From the NCBI GenBank assembly GCA_023014335.1, contig JAECYW010000020.1, positions 372,001 to 436,000 on the forward strand: 64,000 nucleotides of DNA. The letters are read 5' to 3'. Below are positions 61,128 through 64,000 of this stretch, piece after piece. The stretch's first letter is position 1. The number at the start of each line of letters is the position of its first letter. A model generated the notes under the pieces. That model did no database searches, was not told the origin of the DNA, and was given only the letters and a program-made list of their open reading frames with translations. Source of the stretch: Galerina marginata (Eukaryota; Basidiomycota; Agaricomycetes; Agaricales; Galerinaceae). The position numbers and the translations under genes were made by a program.

Positions 61128-63646
61128 ATGGAATCGGCTCTCCACCACTCCCGTTCCGCTGGGTCTCAAATTGACCTGCACCACGCTAGCTCCAATGGAT
61201 TCTTCAACAACAGCCGTCAGATGGTTGTCTCTGGGGGAAATTTCCACTACATCCAATCCAACAGTGAGTGTTCAACATTCCGTCTTTGAAATTCATGCTG
61301 TTTCTTAGTCCTAATTCGGTATTAGCTTATCACACAGTCAATGATACTTCTGAAGATATGAGAAATCTAATCACCAAAGTGGACAATCTCGACGACAGAT
61401 TTGGAAAATTTGAAGAAGTTTTAAAGCGATCCGCTACAGTGCCCGGGCCTCGACCAGACGCGGTCGCGCGACAAGAGATACCTCTGAAGCCAGAGGTCTT
61501 CTATGGACGGGATGATCTCGTCGAAGAGATTTCTCAATTTCTCGTAATGCCGGAAACCTCTCACGTCTGTATTCTCGGCCCAGGTGGGATGGGGAAGACA
61601 TCGGTTTCTTTGGCTGTTGTCGAATCATCTCTCGTCCAGAACCGGTTCTTACATGGAAATTATGTTTGGGTGCCATGTATTGGAGCGACCTCAGCATCCC
61701 TCTTCCTCGAAACACTCTACGTCCAGCTACAGGTTCCAGGGGATAAACGAGTTACGCTCGAGAAGATTATCACCGAACTCGGCAACTCGAGTGACCCCCG
61801 CTTACTTATCCTCGACAACTTTGAAACACCCTGGAATGCGCCGGGTGGATCTCAGAAACAGGTTGGAGATATCCTGCGAAAGCTCTCCAAGCTGGACCAC
61901 ATCGCCTTATTGGTCACGATGCGTGGAAATCATCCTCCGTGCCACCACGCAATTCACTGGCAATCGAAGGAAATTGAGCCTACAGATGAAGAATCCTGCC
62001 TCCGTATTTTCCACGACATCAATCCGAGTTCAAAGGACGATCCCGATGTTGGCCATTTATTAAACGTGTTAGGGCACATGCCCTTTGCTGTCGCTCTCAT
62101 GGCGCGGCTAGCAGAGGATGCGCATTCGACAGCCAAGGACCTGCTGGTTGCATGGGCCGATTCTGGTCCTAATTTGCTCTCTGACGACCCGGAACAGAGC
62201 ATGAATCGGAGCATCAGTCTTTCTGTTGACAGTGATCTTGTCCAGCGGAACCCCAATGCGGTTCAACTCCTCGCTATTCTCTCATTGCTACCAGCTGGGA
62301 CGACAAAGGAGAATCTCCGTTGGTGGGTGCCGTCACTCACGGCTGCCATGATTCTCTCTGCTACTGCCACCTTAACTAAGGCAGGATTATTGGTCGAGAA
62401 CAAGCGGAAAGACATTGCGTCTCCAGTCTTATTCATGATCCCAGTTGTCCAGTCATTTATGAAGCATAACCGAATTAAAGACAAACTCCGGAACCAGATA
62501 TATCAGGCGTGCTGCCAGTTTGTCCTGGATCATGCCTGTCGCTATGATGAATCCGCATTCTCTAATAACTCGAAAGTACTTGCAGCCGAAGACATTAACA
62601 TCCAGTCCATCCTTTTTGACTCATCTACACTACAGAGTACTGATCTGTCTGACAAAACTATTGACGCTCTCATTGCATTTTGCTGGTATCGTTCTGATAC
62701 AAAGCCCGATCCTGAAATGACCAAACATGCAGTGACAGTAGCTGAAAGCTATGGCGTCAAGAGTTATATAGCCTCGGCCATATGGTGCTTGGGCAGCACC
62801 TATTATGATATTGGCCAATATCACCTCGCCTATGATCTCCTCCAGAAAGCCTACGAGATTTTCAACAACCTTCCTAAGGCTGACCCGAGATTGCAGGGGC
62901 TTAGTGGCCTGTGTGGAACAGATCTCGTAAATGCTGCCAGTTCATTCATAGACAATAAGGATGAGGTTGTTTCGTTAGCCCTCAAGGTCGGAGAAAAGTG
63001 TGCTGATCTTTCGGATGATATACGTGGCAAGAGTCTTGTTTCTATCGGGGGTGCTCTGCTTTGGACTACTCGATACCAGGAAGCCTTATCCTACCTGGAT
63101 CAGGGTTGCACTTTACTGCGGGCTGTGAAGAATGCTCCCAACCTTGCTGATGCATGCCAGGTCATTGCCCAGGTGCATTATAAAGAGCAAAGGTTTTCAG
63201 ATGCGCTAGATGCCATAGAAGAAGCATGGAGGCTGGCTGAAGTGTCCGATTATCCATCCCTTCAGGTGAACATTGCTGGGCAATTCTGCATGATCCTCTT
63301 CAGTGTCAACAGGGATGCAGAAGCATGGAACTACCTTGAAATATACCTTACAAAGGCCCGGCACATTGGGCACCCTGATTTAATTGCACATGCATTAGAA
63401 TACATGGGCTACGGGTACCTCCGTCAAGGTGCCTACCAAAATGCCTATAGCGCCTTTGAGGCTGCTGCGACACAATATCTCAATAGTAGTTTCCCCTCGG
63501 CGGAACAGATTTGCATGGACAACATGGCGAGAATCAACCAGAAGCAGGCAGACCCTGATTCAATTGTTGCGTTTAAGAGGCCAACTGCTGATGACGGGAA
63601 GTCACTTTTCTACCCATTTAGCCAATCACCTCAGATTCACCTGTGA
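61128..63646 (+). CDS. NLR 5: NB-ARC/TPR receptor with GGNF-type N terminus
   Basis: Two exons, 61128-61263 and 61326-63646, with a 62-base intron (GTGAGT..TATTAG) that is required to join the frames, giving 818 residues. Exon 1 carries NNSRQMVVSGGNFHYIQSN. Exon 2 begins YHTVNDTSEDM, then VDNLDDRFGKFEEVLKRSA, the P-loop GPGGMGKTS, Walker B LLILDNFE, LVTMRGN, GHMPFAV, PVVQSFM and TPR-like helices. The C terminus differs: after YPFSQSP it ends QIHL because of inserted sequence before the old tail, whose remnant (CCAATTCATAGTTACTTA) lies in the 3' UTR. Its TPR half keeps more CpG than the other copies. Closest to NLR 1 by N terminus and promoter. Sensor role inferred. Confidence 0.93.
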
Positions 63647-63793
63647 GCACAGTGTCGATTTCCAATTCATAGTTACTTAAGTTTATCTTTCCGCCTCTGG
63701 CACCAGAATCTTAGTATCTACAATTTATTCTTTAATTTCATTATTTGATTATAGACGACTTAGAAGGTCACCATTGAACAACCAATTGATATA

Positions 63794-63972
63794 CAGTCGT
63801 CTCTGCCTTAACCCATACCTGAGATAACCCATACTCTCTTAAAGTCCATACTTTTTTGGGTCCACCAAGTTGGTTCGCAGGGAAATGCACGCCATAACCC
63901 ATAACTCTGTGATAGTCCATAACCCATATCCCTCCCAGCGGAAAACCCATAGGTATGGGTACTGGATGACTG
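63794..63972. mobile_element. MITE-like element with TA flanks
   Basis: Inverted ends CAGTCGTC.. and CAGTCATC.. (reverse complement) are flanked by TA on both sides (63792-63793 and 63973-63974). The inside is rich in AACCCATA units in both orientations. TA duplication and CAGT ends suit a Tc1/mariner- or pogo-derived MITE. 179 bases, non-coding. Confidence 0.6.
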
Positions 63973-64000
63973 TAGACCCTGAGCTACATTGCTGAATAAT

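Noticed and set aside
63800..63960. Repeated AACCCATA units as a telomere-like repeat
   Set aside because: Units are few, in both orientations and bounded by inverted ends with TA; fungal telomeres are long runs of TTAGGG-type units.
1..64000. tRNA, rRNA, CRISPR or bacterial operon features
   Set aside because: Short introns and basidiomycete families throughout; no tRNA arm pattern or rRNA sequence noticed. A tRNA scan was not possible.

Overview
This 64 kb window is nuclear DNA from a mushroom-forming basidiomycete (Agaricomycetes). The evidence is the short introns (about 45-80 bases, GTRNGT...YAG) in every real gene and the gene content: NB-ARC/TPR NOD-like receptors with MLKL/HeLo-like or GGxF-type N termini, DUF6534-like and DUF6593-like proteins, a fungal protoglobin, an Agaricomycete HNH-like protein, and decayed repeats. 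Everything here was read by hand; no search, alignment or splice predictor was run.

The window is dominated by a cluster of five paralogous NOD-like receptor (NLR) genes: 4087-6618 (-), 15745-19066 (-), 33374-36656 (-), 49744-53081 (+) and 61128-63646 (+). All share an NB-ARC/STAND core and a C-terminal TPR-like half. They come in two N-terminal forms. The genes at 15.7, 33.4 and 49.7 kb have five extra 5' exons encoding a helical domain of the MLKL/HeLo-like type. The genes at 4.1 and 61.1 kb replace it with one short exon carrying a Gly/Asn-rich GGNF motif. An effector-swap like this is what a family of inducible cell-death or non-self sensors would show.

Each receptor is embedded in duplicated flanking DNA. 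I call the upstream segment P (1-720 tail; 19.2-24.07 kb; 36.8-42.9 kb; 48.5-49.74 kb inverted), the downstream block R (copies at 1.04-3.9, 12.05-15.64, 29.3-32.9, 53.3-55.9 inverted, and 59.26-60.9 kb), and a third segment X (7.57-10.15 kb; 24.00-24.07 plus 27.54-29.26 kb). Units run R-gene-P with X between units; the 49.7 kb unit is inverted. Block R holds a degenerate array of about 200-base exon-plus-intron-like units, apparently the fossil of a tandemly duplicated spliced gene.

The second X copy is interrupted by a 3467-base DNA transposon (24071-27537). It has 34-base terminal inverted repeats beginning CACTG, alternating palindromic subterminal repeats and a 4-base GACG target duplication. 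The first X copy preserves the empty site.

Single-copy genes lie between the units: an HNH-like gene (10602-11974, -), a frameshifted membrane-protein pseudogene (43055-44663, -), a DUF6593-like gene (45270-45954, +), a protoglobin (46545-47351, -) and an 11-exon DUF6534-like membrane protein (56538-58224, -). Two short MITE-like elements sit at 59064-59252 and 63794-63972. The strongest leads are the N-terminal swap inside the receptor family, the roughly 15-fold fall in CpG density in the TPR half of the receptors, and the transposon with its paralogous empty site.
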